The notes under the pieces were generated by a model. The model did no database searches and had not been told where the DNA came from. It saw only the letters and a list, made by a program, of their open reading frames with translations. From positions 1 to 44,731 of the forward strand of contig CAJXZM010000028.1 in NCBI GenBank assembly GCA_913063125.1: a stretch of 44,731 bases of DNA, given 5' to 3'. The translations under genes were made by a program, and so were the position numbers. The DNA is from an uncultured Gammaproteobacteria bacterium. Its GTDB lineage: Bacteria; Pseudomonadota; Gammaproteobacteria; Pseudomonadales; Ketobacteraceae. Below, piece by piece: positions 1 to 7,894 of the stretch (position 1 is the first letter of the stretch; each line of letters opens with the position of its first letter).

Positions 1-801
1 TCAGGTCAATCTATCGCGGAATTTTTGGTGGTTAGTTCAGTTTTAGTTCCTATGATATTAATGATTGCATCATTTGCCAATTTACTTGACGTGCAGGTGA
101 CAGCGACAAAAGCTGCTCGTTTTGCTGCTTGGGAAGGAACCGTATACCAAGCTGTTTCTGCGCAGGATACGCAGGATCGAATCAATAATTTATTGTTAAA
201 GTCTCGCCAGTGGAGTGATTTTGGCCCCAATCAAACAGCATCTTCCGGCCAATTTCCTAGTGTTGTGAATAAAGTAAAAGGGGTTGCGTTCACCGGTCTA
301 TGTGATGGAGGTTGTGATAACGTGGGTGCTGGGTTTACCAACAATCAAGGCAGTATCTTGGGTAGAGCTGCCGGTTTGGGGCAAGACCTTCTTAAAGCAA
401 CGCCGATAAGTATTCCGTTGAATGCGGATTCGGCATTATTCAAAATAGTTAAGATGACGGGATACCGTACAGCAACTTATACAGATTTAGATGCTCCCGC
501 TGATGAATTGGCTGGAGAGATGCAATTTCATGTTGAGGCGGTGGCACCGATGGTTAGTGGTGGCGGTGTTGCGATGGATGAGCAAAGCTTTAGTGCGGTG
601 GTTGCAGAGGCCTCCCATGATGGATCGGCATTAAAAAACTTCGAGCGAGTAGGGTTTAGTGTTGGTGGCACGGATATTGGTGTTGGAGCGCCGTTGATAG
701 ATTTTCTTGGGTTTGAAGAGATGTCATCGGGTATGGGGGACGGGAATACGAGTACAACATCAGCAGCTCAGTCGACAATTTTACCCGATTATAATGAGTA
801 A
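1..801 (+). CDS. TadE/TadG-like pseudopilin, 5' partial
   Basis: The reading frame is open from base 1, so the gene begins upstream of the window; the TTG at 25 is internal, not a start. The visible protein opens with SGQSIAEFLVV, which fits a prepilin-type cleavage site (G, then Glu at +5 and an aromatic at +6), followed by a hydrophobic segment and the motif TKAARFAAWEG typical of TadE/TadG-like proteins. The rest is a roughly 220-residue soluble region without an obvious catalytic motif. It heads a run of closely spaced Tad genes, 12 bases before the next start. The role as a minor pseudopilin of the Tad pilus is inferred from this motif and the context; the C-terminal domain is not recognised. 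Confidence 0.7.
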   Translation, partial: SGQSIAEFLVVSSVLVPMILMIASFANLLDVQVTATKAARFAAWEGTVYQAVSAQDTQDRINNLLLKSRQWSDFGPNQTASSGQFPSVVNKVKGVAFTGLCDGGCDNVGAGFTNNQGSILGRAAGLGQDLLKATPISIPLNADSALFKIVKMTGYRTATYTDLDAPADELAGEMQFHVEAVAPMVSGGGVAMDEQSFSAVVAEASHDGSALKNFERVGFSVGGTDIGVGAPLIDFLGFEEMSSGMGDGNTSTTSAAQSTILPDYNE

Positions 802-813
802 GCTGGACACGGA

Positions 814-1524
814 ATGTTGAGACGATTTTTTTGCAGTTTTTCTTTGGTCGTGCTTTTGGCCGTTGCTAGTTCGTTTACGTATGCCCAGGCACAAGACCCA
901 TTAATGGTGGTGTTGCCAGATCTGCCCGTTATACCGGGCGCATCTTGGCAGTGGGTTGGAAGACAAATGGCTATTGATGGTACTCCAATGTCCGTTAAAA
1001 TGTTTGAGTATGCGGGGCCTGAAGCGGATATCGAGAAATTTTATGTAAGATTGTGGAAGTCGTCTGGGCATGGGCAGTATAAGGCGAAAAATTGGGGACG
1101 TGAGAAATTGATCGGCCACGAGTTGGACGGGTTTTATGCTTCGGTCCAATATCATAAAGAAGGTATGTTCGTTAAGGGCAAAATTGTTGTCACCGAGGTA
1201 GGGGGGAATTACCGCCGAGCTTCGAAAACATCGATCCCAAAACCGCGTTCAGCTCGGTTGATTAGTAAGCTTGATAGTATTGACGCAGGAAAGCGAGCGG
1301 AGACAGTTACGTTTGATAGCAATAAAGGCGTTGATTTTAACATGAGATACTACGAGAATCAGTATGAGAACAGAGGTTGGGCTCGTATTCTAGTGAGAGA
1401 CCCCTCCCAAGATGTTTCAATTAGGCATTTTCAAAAAGGCCGTGAACTAATACAGGTTACTGTAAAGCGGTTAACTGGCTCAGATAAAAATAGAACCCAT
1501 ATTGTTGTGCACTGGATTAAATAA
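814..1524 (+). CDS. Periplasmic protein of Tad locus, two similar halves
   Basis: The protein has 236 residues with a clear signal peptide: basic MLRR, a hydrophobic stretch, and a likely cut after AQA near residue 27. I do not recognise a family. The mature part appears to consist of two related modules, about residues 35-125 and 140-232. Each starts with a Pro-rich stretch (PVIPGA, PKPRSA), then a strand leading into a Tyr/Glu-rich helix (FEYAGPEADIEKFY, FNMRYYENQYENRGW), and ends with a beta-strand pair (LDGFYASVQY, GRELIQVTV). It sits 12 bases after one pseudopilin gene and 3 bases before another, so a periplasmic role in Tad assembly is a reasonable inference. Confidence 0.6.
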   Translation: MLRRFFCSFSLVVLLAVASSFTYAQAQDPLMVVLPDLPVIPGASWQWVGRQMAIDGTPMSVKMFEYAGPEADIEKFYVRLWKSSGHGQYKAKNWGREKLIGHELDGFYASVQYHKEGMFVKGKIVVTEVGGNYRRASKTSIPKPRSARLISKLDSIDAGKRAETVTFDSNKGVDFNMRYYENQYENRGWARILVRDPSQDVSIRHFQKGRELIQVTVKRLTGSDKNRTHIVVHWIK

Positions 1525-1527
1525 ACG

Positions 1528-1833
1528 ATGAAAAAGCACCAAAATTCTAAAGTACCTGTAACCCATAGCAGTAGTCAGGGGCAGGTAATGGCGGAATACA
1601 TAGTGGTCAGCGTGTTTTTCGGTTTGTTTGTGTGGTATGCCATAGTAGGTGGCAGTGTCACTGCAACGGGACCGACAGGGACAGAGGGTGGCTGGATGGA
1701 AACGCAGGCAGATGTACTAGGAACGGGTAATAAGTATGATGAATACCGCCCTGGTGATGCTCCTATGCCTGGGTTAATTCAGGCAATTCATAGTAAACAA
1801 GAAACATTTACAGATTCGATTTATCAGCCCTAA
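1528..1833 (+). CDS. Small Flp/TadE-like prepilin candidate
   Basis: A 101-residue protein beginning MKKHQ. A polar leader of about 18 residues ends in SSQG, followed by QVMAEYIVV and a hydrophobic segment to about residue 42. The G/xxxxEY arrangement is the hallmark processing site of Flp-type prepilins cut by the Tad prepilin peptidase. The protein is longer than a typical Flp subunit (about 50-75 residues), with a Gly/Thr-rich and polar tail, so it may be a minor pseudopilin. It begins 3 bases after the previous gene and ends 21 bases before cpaB, so it is co-transcribed with the Tad genes. Confidence 0.65.
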   Translation: MKKHQNSKVPVTHSSSQGQVMAEYIVVSVFFGLFVWYAIVGGSVTATGPTGTEGGWMETQADVLGTGNKYDEYRPGDAPMPGLIQAIHSKQETFTDSIYQP

Positions 1834-1854
1834 ATAAAGGCTTGGCAGAAATAT

Positions 1855-2655
1855 ATGAAATCTAATAATAAAATAACAATAATTCTTCTGGTCGCTGCCG
1901 TATTAACCGGTGGTGCAGGTTGGTATTTAACTCAGAACTATATTGATACCCAAGTCGTTGATTATAAATCGAACTTCGACGGTGAGCGTCATGCGGTTCC
2001 GGTTGTCGTCGCTTCTATTGATCTCAAAGTTGGTGATGTTATCTCTGCGCAAACTGCACAAATACGTCAAATACCTAAAGCGTACATACATAAAGATTCT
2101 ATTGCACCAGGACAATTCGGTAAGATTGAAGGTAGAAAAATCATCCACAATGTAAAACAAGGTGAGCCGATTCTGTCTATTCATGTCAATACAGTTAAGC
2201 TGGATGGCTTGGCCAGCCTGTTAGAGATTGGGGAGCGGGCAATAACCATTCCTGTAGATACATTAGACACTCTATCGGGTTTTCTGAGTCCAGGGGATTG
2301 GGTTGACTTGTATATAACATTAAAAGATGGAGAGCGGGATCGAACTGTGCCTCTCGTAGAACGTGTCAGAGTATTGGCTACCGGGAAGGATATAGATGAT
2401 GGCATTCCTGGAAAAGGAAAGAAATTTAGTGAAATTACCTTAGGGGTTAAGCCAATTGATGCTACGCGTGTTATTCATGCTCAGACCGTGGGGGATATCG
2501 CTGTATTGTTACGTAAATCAGAGGATTCAGAATCAACTTATGATGATTACGTTACCATAGATAACCTAATTGATAACCCACAGGATGCTGCTCCTGCACC
2601 ACAAAGAGCGACAGGATGGGGGTTTGAGTTGATTAAAGGTGGAACTCGATCCTAA
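1855..2655 (+). CDS. cpaB: Flp pilus assembly protein CpaB/RcpC
   Basis: A 266-residue protein with an N-terminal membrane anchor (residues about 8-24) and then a SAF-type domain. Visible landmarks are VPVVVASIDLKVGDVI, the QIPKAYIH stretch, GEPIL, and the RAITIPVDTLDTLSGFLSPGDWVDLY segment that is characteristic of CpaB/RcpC proteins. The family is a periplasmic part of the Tad secretion channel, thought to act with the secretin. Its position directly before the secretin gene is the usual Tad order. The C-terminus is short and polar. Confidence 0.9.
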   Translation: MKSNNKITIILLVAAVLTGGAGWYLTQNYIDTQVVDYKSNFDGERHAVPVVVASIDLKVGDVISAQTAQIRQIPKAYIHKDSIAPGQFGKIEGRKIIHNVKQGEPILSIHVNTVKLDGLASLLEIGERAITIPVDTLDTLSGFLSPGDWVDLYITLKDGERDRTVPLVERVRVLATGKDIDDGIPGKGKKFSEITLGVKPIDATRVIHAQTVGDIAVLLRKSEDSESTYDDYVTIDNLIDNPQDAAPAPQRATGWGFELIKGGTRS

Positions 2656-2713
2656 GCGGTGGTATTTTTCTCTTATATCCATAAAAAATAAAAATTAAGG
2701 AAAATAGAGCATT

Positions 2714-3973
2714 ATGTTATTTACTCGTTGTAGGCGCGGTGTATTCTCGTCTTTGTTGTTTTTTATCGTTTTGTCGATTCAAGTACCCTCATCTGTTGCT
2801 GGCGAAGGTTATTCACGAACAGTATCTATCGTGGAGGGGCAGACAACCTTACTACCGTATGTAGGTGTTTCTCGCGTATCTATCGGACATCCAGATATAG
2901 CTAATGCCCAGGCTACAGGTCCTGATGAAATATTGCTTACAGGGCTAAAAGCAGGCGTAACGGATTTACGCGTATGGACAGCAGAAGGCTCACAAAAACG
3001 ATTCTTGTTGCGTGTTGTTGATAATTCATGGGTTCAGATATTAGAAATCTCCAACATTGTACTTGCGGATGTGGAAGGTGTGAATGCCCGTGAGGAAAAT
3101 GGCATCGTGTTTATTGAAGGTCGCGTATTACGACAGCAAGACTTGACAATTATTGAAGATATGAAAAAGAAGCTATCAACTGAAATTAGCAAAGGCAGCG
3201 TTGTTTTTAATGTGGTGAAACCTACGGTGAATCTGGCTGCGATGATTATGCTAGATGTTCAGGTTGTTGAAGTCCGTCGAAACGATGCTAAAAAGATCGG
3301 TATCCAATGGGGCGCTACTGCAGACGGCCCGTTATTTTCTTTGAACGATGGTATTGGTAGCGGTAAAGTTGGTATCACAACTTCATTAGGCTCGACCATT
3401 CAATTACTTCAAAACGAAGGTGTTGCTCGTGTATTGGCCCAACCTAAATTAGTAACTCGAAGCGGCTCAAGGGCGGAGTTCCTTGCTGGCGGAGAGATAC
3501 CTATCCCCGTGACAAACCAAGATGGGTCGATAACAGTGACCTTTAAACAAGTTGGTGTTATTTTGAATATGCAGCCTGTCGCTGACCCTGATGGTTTTAT
3601 TGCAACGGCGTTGGAGATAGAGGTCAGTGCTGTTGATGAAAGTGTTTCTGTATTGGGTATTCCAGGTTTTACCACCCGGTCTACAAAGATGGAAATGAAC
3701 GTGTTGTCAGGGCAAACCATGGTGGTTTCTGGCATGCTGCAATCAGAGGATTCTAAGTCAATTACGCGCCTGCCTGGGCTTGGCAGTATACCCGTCATTG
3801 GAGAATTATTTAAATCTCGTGATTTTCAAGATCAAACAACAGAGCTGATGATTTTTGTTACACCACACTTGATGGACCCAGAGGGAAAGCTAAACACAGA
3901 TCTTATGCAGTATGGCCGTGCGTTAGGCAATACTGCAGGAGAGGATACTAAGAGTTGGAGTATTTTCGACTAA
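2714..3973 (+). CDS. cpaC: Tad secretin CpaC/RcpA
   Basis: A 419-residue protein with a signal peptide (MLFTRCRRG, hydrophobic core, cut near SSVAG). The N-terminal domain (about 30-105) has the family pattern of a short beta domain ending in GLKAGVTDLRVWTAEG. A BON-like segment follows, then the type II/III secretin core from about residue 170 to 400, with VARVLAQPKLVTRSG, FLAGGEIPIP and the C-terminal MIFVTPHLMDP. Family knowledge: this protein forms the outer-membrane ring through which the Flp pilus leaves. It lies 58 bases after cpaB and 18 bases before the ATPase gene. No TadZ gene stands between secretin and ATPase, as it often does elsewhere. Confidence 0.93.
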   Translation: MLFTRCRRGVFSSLLFFIVLSIQVPSSVAGEGYSRTVSIVEGQTTLLPYVGVSRVSIGHPDIANAQATGPDEILLTGLKAGVTDLRVWTAEGSQKRFLLRVVDNSWVQILEISNIVLADVEGVNAREENGIVFIEGRVLRQQDLTIIEDMKKKLSTEISKGSVVFNVVKPTVNLAAMIMLDVQVVEVRRNDAKKIGIQWGATADGPLFSLNDGIGSGKVGITTSLGSTIQLLQNEGVARVLAQPKLVTRSGSRAEFLAGGEIPIPVTNQDGSITVTFKQVGVILNMQPVADPDGFIATALEIEVSAVDESVSVLGIPGFTTRSTKMEMNVLSGQTMVVSGMLQSEDSKSITRLPGLGSIPVIGELFKSRDFQDQTTELMIFVTPHLMDPEGKLNTDLMQYGRALGNTAGEDTKSWSIFD

Positions 3974-3991
3974 CTTTGTGAGGATTGATGT

Positions 3992-5659
3992 ATGTTAGAT
4001 TTCGAAATTCAAGACTCAAGTCAGAATATTGCCAGCTATCAATTTGGTCCCGGAGTTTACCTCGTTGGTAAAGGGGATCAATGTGATGTGATTTTAAATG
4101 ACGGCCATATTTCCCGAGTTCATGCTGAGTTAGTTGTCGAAAAGGCGTCAGCACAGTTAGTTGACAAAAATAGCACAAACGGGACTTGGTTTGAGGGTGA
4201 GCGTATTGGAACCTTGCCTCTTAAACCTGGACAAACGATAAAGTTTGGAGAGCTATCCTTTCGCGTTAAATCGGTCCCTAAAGATGAGTTGGTTGATTTT
4301 TTTGGCGGCGTAGACCGAACAAATGTTCGTTCTACGGTAATTCAACAAAGTGAAGAAATTGTTGAATTAAAAAGGCGCGTGCATTCGATGATTCTTGAGT
4401 ACCTTGACCTCCGTAAACGCGGAAACCTTCAAGAAATGAGTGCTGATGATTTGCGCACGGAGGCAGTTAAGGCAACCCAAGAAATCATCAAGGAGCGTGT
4501 TTCAACGATACCTGAAGGGATTACATCAAAAGAATTGCAACGTCAAGTTGTTGCTGAGGCTGTAGGGCTTGGTGCGCTAGAACCTCTACTGGATGATGAT
4601 GCTGTTACTGAGGTAATGGTAAATGGCCCAGACCAGATTTATGTTGAAAAGAATGGTGAAATAGAGCTAGCTGAAAGCCGATTTACGAGTACAAGCTCTT
4701 TACTCTCTGTTATAGACCGTATCGTCTCTCCTTTGGGTCGACGTATTGATGAAAGCTCTCCAATGGTTGATGCTCGATTAGCTGATGGATCACGGGTAAA
4801 TGCCATTATTCCACCGCTAGCGTTGAATGGACCAACCATTACGATACGTAAGTTTTCCAAGAAAAATTTGTACATGAATGACCTGCTAAAGTACGGTTCT
4901 ATTAGCAAGGAAATGGCACTGTTTCTTCGTGCATCTGTTATTCATCATCAAAATATCATGATTTCTGGAGGTACAGGCTCAGGTAAAACAACGCTGTTAA
5001 ATATATTGTCGAACTTTATATCGCCAACAGAGCGGATTCTTACTATAGAGGATGCTGCTGAGTTGCGACTCAACCAGCCTCATGTGATTTCATTGGAGAG
5101 TCGGCCTTCAAATGCAGAGGGAAAGGGGCGCGTGAGTATTCGAGACCTTGTTACGAATTCTTTGCGTATGAGGCCTGACAGAATCGTTGTAGGGGAGTGC
5201 CGTGGTGGTGAGGCATTGGACATGCTTCAGGCAATGAATACGGGTCACGATGGATCGCTTACGACCGGCCATGCCAATTCTCCAGCGGACTTTTTATCTA
5301 GATTGGAGGTTATGGTGATGATGGCAGGTGTTGATTTGCCATCGCGCGCTATTCGTGAACAGATAGCATCGGCTGTTAATGTGTTAGTGCAACAAAACCG
5401 CCTAGCAGATGGCACACGAAAAGTAACTCACGTAATGGAAGTTGTTGGATTTGATGGCGAAAATATCCAGTTAAAGTCAGTTTTTGAATATATAAAGAAA
5501 GGTATCGATGAGGAGGGGAAGGTTGTTGGATATTATGCTGCAACAGGGTATGTGCCTCAATTTTATCGGGATATGATTGCTCAAGGCCAGAAGCTTGATA
5601 CTTCGATTTTTGAAGATCAAGAGGTGGATGTTGCTGGGCTGGATCAATCATGGAACTAG
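3992..5659 (+). CDS. cpaF: Tad pilus ATPase CpaF/TadA with N-terminal FHA domain
   Basis: A 555-residue fusion. Residues about 20-95 form an FHA domain (GKGDQCDVIL, SRVHAEL at 41-47, NSTNGTW at 60-66), which in known members binds phosphothreonine peptides. A linker follows, then the CpaF/VirB11-type secretion ATPase from about 130 to 520. Visible in this part are the motif VTEVMVNGPDQIYVE, Walker A GGTGSGKTT near residue 326, a Walker B-like RIVVGECRGGE near 396, and the His box NTGHDGSLTTGHANS. It powers Flp pilus polymerisation at the inner membrane. Its end overlaps the start of tadB by 10 bases. The FHA fusion is the odd feature; ordinary CpaF proteins lack it. Confidence 0.94.
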   Translation: MLDFEIQDSSQNIASYQFGPGVYLVGKGDQCDVILNDGHISRVHAELVVEKASAQLVDKNSTNGTWFEGERIGTLPLKPGQTIKFGELSFRVKSVPKDELVDFFGGVDRTNVRSTVIQQSEEIVELKRRVHSMILEYLDLRKRGNLQEMSADDLRTEAVKATQEIIKERVSTIPEGITSKELQRQVVAEAVGLGALEPLLDDDAVTEVMVNGPDQIYVEKNGEIELAESRFTSTSSLLSVIDRIVSPLGRRIDESSPMVDARLADGSRVNAIIPPLALNGPTITIRKFSKKNLYMNDLLKYGSISKEMALFLRASVIHHQNIMISGGTGSGKTTLLNILSNFISPTERILTIEDAAELRLNQPHVISLESRPSNAEGKGRVSIRDLVTNSLRMRPDRIVVGECRGGEALDMLQAMNTGHDGSLTTGHANSPADFLSRLEVMVMMAGVDLPSRAIREQIASAVNVLVQQNRLADGTRKVTHVMEVVGFDGENIQLKSVFEYIKKGIDEEGKVVGYYAATGYVPQFYRDMIAQGQKLDTSIFEDQEVDVAGLDQSWN

Positions 5660-6543
5660 ATAAATACCTTGCGCCGTTACTAGATTTTTTATATGGCAAT
5701 ATTGAAATTTTTATTTTTTTACTTACTACAATGTTTTGTATCTGTGCATTTTTCTTGGTGAATAGTGTCGGGCGAGATATATTTGGGCTTTATAAGCGGC
5801 GCTTTTATTTTAAAGTTGATAAAGGCCTGAGGGATGTTGTTGTTCTTATTGAGCCTTCGCAAGTGTTTACTATTACAATGATATTGGCGGTTTTTTTGGG
5901 CCCATTGATCTTTTTGGTAACCAATCTTGTTGTTGCGCTGACGGTAGTCGGTATTGTTCTTTTTGCGCCTCCCATTATCTTGAATATAATGAAGGAAAAA
6001 CGCTCTGATAAATTTGTCGCACAACTGCCAGACGCATTATCAGCCATCGCATCATCGATGAGTTCAGGTTTGAATCTTATTAAAGCGTTACAACAGGTTG
6101 TTAAAAACCAGCCGCAGCCTATTGCACAAGAATTTGCCCAGGTAATGACCGAAAATAGAGTAGGGCATGACTTGGATGATTCACTCGATGATTTGGCTGA
6201 GCGTATTGGTCGTTCCGACGTGGTATTGATGAACTCTGCTATAAAGATATCGAGGGCGGTAGGTGGGAACCTAGGTGAAACCTTAACTATATTGTCTAAA
6301 ACCTTGAGAGAGAAATCAAAGGTTGAAGGTAAGGTCAGAGCGTTAACGTCTATGGGTAAGGCACAAGGAAACCTGGCGATGGGGTTTCCTGTGTTTATGG
6401 GGTATGTGTTCTTTAAGCTTGAACCTCAGGCGATGAATTTGCTGTTTACTTCAAAGCTGGGTTGGATTTGGCTGGGGATTATGGGGGGGATGGCGGTTAT
6501 GGGTGCCGTGTTAATTAAGAAGGTTGTGACCATTGATATTTGA
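5650..6543 (+). CDS. tadB: Tad inner-membrane platform protein TadB
   Basis: A 297-residue membrane protein with hydrophobic segments near residues 17-38, 75-115 and the last 60 residues, and a cytoplasmic type II secretion F domain between them. The domain shows LPDALSAIASSMSSGLNLIKAL and the later KISRAVGGNLGETL, both typical of TadB. It is the platform partner of TadC under the CpaF ATPase. The ATG overlaps the cpaF 3' end, and the 3' end overlaps the tadC start, indicating translational coupling through cpaF-tadB-tadC. Confidence 0.92.
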   Translation: MELDKYLAPLLDFLYGNIEIFIFLLTTMFCICAFFLVNSVGRDIFGLYKRRFYFKVDKGLRDVVVLIEPSQVFTITMILAVFLGPLIFLVTNLVVALTVVGIVLFAPPIILNIMKEKRSDKFVAQLPDALSAIASSMSSGLNLIKALQQVVKNQPQPIAQEFAQVMTENRVGHDLDDSLDDLAERIGRSDVVLMNSAIKISRAVGGNLGETLTILSKTLREKSKVEGKVRALTSMGKAQGNLAMGFPVFMGYVFFKLEPQAMNLLFTSKLGWIWLGIMGGMAVMGAVLIKKVVTIDI

Positions 6544-7492
6544 TGATGCGTTAGCGTGGTTAGTTGGTCTTAATTTGGGCTCCTACGTGCCTGCACTAGT
6601 GGCTGGGTTAGCTATTGGCATTGGGACATTTTCCTTTGCAAAGCTATTTATTCGAACCAAACAACCTGTAGTCAGTATGGAGTGGAGAGACGCACCACCG
6701 CTACTCTTTAAAATCTTTAAACCTGTCGTTCGTCTGTTTGCAACAGATGTTCGTTCTTTAATGAGTGATAATTATTATAAGTCGCTCCATCAAAAATTAA
6801 GTGCTGCGGGCCAAAATTACGCCATTTTACCTCATGAATTTGTCACCCTTAAGCTGACAGCCACCGTAGTTTGTGCTGTCGCCTCTTTTTCTGTGTACAA
6901 AATAGACCAAGATTTAGGGCCAGAAGCTTTTATTTTCCTTTTTTCAGTGGTTCCTGTTGGATTCTTTTATCCCGATATATGGCTAGCCGATAAGGTTGGA
7001 GTGAGAAGGCGAGCTGTTGCAAAAGAGTTTCCTTTTTTGTTGGATTTGCTTGTGTTATCGATGAGAGCGGGCTTGAACTATTCGACATCGCTAGGGCAAG
7101 CTATCACTAGTTTGCCTAACGGCCCTGTTCGGGAGGAGTTTGCTAAGCTTCTTAGAGAAACAAGGGCAGGGAAGTCCCGCAGAGAAGCGTTGCTTGATTT
7201 AGCTGAGAGAATGAATATTGATTCGGTTAATCAGTTTGTTGCGGCTGTTAACCAGGCAGAAGAAACTGGCGGTGAAATAGTTGATGTGTTAACCGCCCAG
7301 GCGGAACAGAAAAGGTCAGAGCGCTTTAATAGTGCAGAAGAAACAGCAAATAAAGCACCCGTAAAGATGCTTATACCTATGATGGCGTTTCTTTTTCCGA
7401 TAATTTTTATGCTTCTGACCTTTGTTGTCATGGTTAAATTAGCTGAGATAGATATGCTGCCTGTGAGTATGTTGCGGTTGTTAGCAACTTAG
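6533..7492 (+). CDS. tadC: Tad inner-membrane platform protein TadC
   Basis: A 319-residue membrane protein with a T2SF domain. Landmarks are FPFLLDLLVLSMRAGLNYSTSL, the downstream QAEETGGEIVDVL, and the C-terminal PVKMLIPMMAFLFPIIF membrane segment. The likely start is the TTG at 6533, overlapping the tadB stop by 11 bases; no ATG precedes the first membrane helix, so a TTG start under translational coupling fits best. Its role is inner-membrane platform assembly together with TadB. Confidence 0.9.
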   Translation: MIFDDALAWLVGLNLGSYVPALVAGLAIGIGTFSFAKLFIRTKQPVVSMEWRDAPPLLFKIFKPVVRLFATDVRSLMSDNYYKSLHQKLSAAGQNYAILPHEFVTLKLTATVVCAVASFSVYKIDQDLGPEAFIFLFSVVPVGFFYPDIWLADKVGVRRRAVAKEFPFLLDLLVLSMRAGLNYSTSLGQAITSLPNGPVREEFAKLLRETRAGKSRREALLDLAERMNIDSVNQFVAAVNQAEETGGEIVDVLTAQAEQKRSERFNSAEETANKAPVKMLIPMMAFLFPIIFMLLTFVVMVKLAEIDMLPVSMLRLLAT

Positions 7493-7519
7493 CAGTGTGG
7501 TGGGAAGGTGGGAGGGCTT

Positions 7520-7834
7520 ATGTTAGGCGATATTCATGTAATACGAGCCAATACGTGGCTAAAAAGATTAGTTGGCCTACTAGGACATTCTGCTTTGTCA
7601 GACACAAATGCCATGTTATTTGAGCCTGGAGGAGGTATACATACTGTCGGTATGCGCTTTTCAATTGACGTTGTCTATTTAGATGGGGACAATAGAGTGC
7701 TTGGTATAGTAATAGATATGGAGCCTTGGCGTTTCTCTTTTGCGCCTAAAGGAACCAAAGCGGTGTTGGAGCTTTCATCCGGTAACGCAAAACGAGTAGG
7801 AATTTACTTGGATCAGACCTTAGAGTTTGATTGA
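7520..7834 (+). CDS. DUF192 family protein
   Basis: About 104 residues from the ATG at 7520, which is preceded by GGAGGG at good spacing; an in-frame GTG at 7508 would add four residues. The fold signature of DUF192 is plain: RLVGLLGH near the start, the Gly-rich turn MLFEPGGGIHTVGMRFSIDVVYLD, and the C-terminal AKGTKAVLELSSG-like stretch. The biochemical role of the family is not settled. The gene is embedded between tadC and an FHA gene, which suggests an accessory role in the pilus locus, but this is only context. No signal peptide is seen, unlike many DUF192 proteins. Confidence 0.8.
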   Translation: MLGDIHVIRANTWLKRLVGLLGHSALSDTNAMLFEPGGGIHTVGMRFSIDVVYLDGDNRVLGIVIDMEPWRFSFAPKGTKAVLELSSGNAKRVGIYLDQTLEFD

Positions 7835-7894
7835 ATAGAGACTCAGAAAAAAAATAACTAAAGTCTGCCCAATATATGGGCGCGGGAAAACAGC

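Noticed and set aside
3409..3798. Open frame of 129 codons on the minus strand inside the secretin gene
   Set aside because: It lies fully inside a well-supported + strand gene, has no family motif or ribosome site, and reflects codon structure of the opposite strand.
7867..7881. Small hairpin GCCCA/TGGGC upstream of the FHA gene
   Set aside because: Only five base pairs and a five-base loop; too weak to claim as a terminator or operator.
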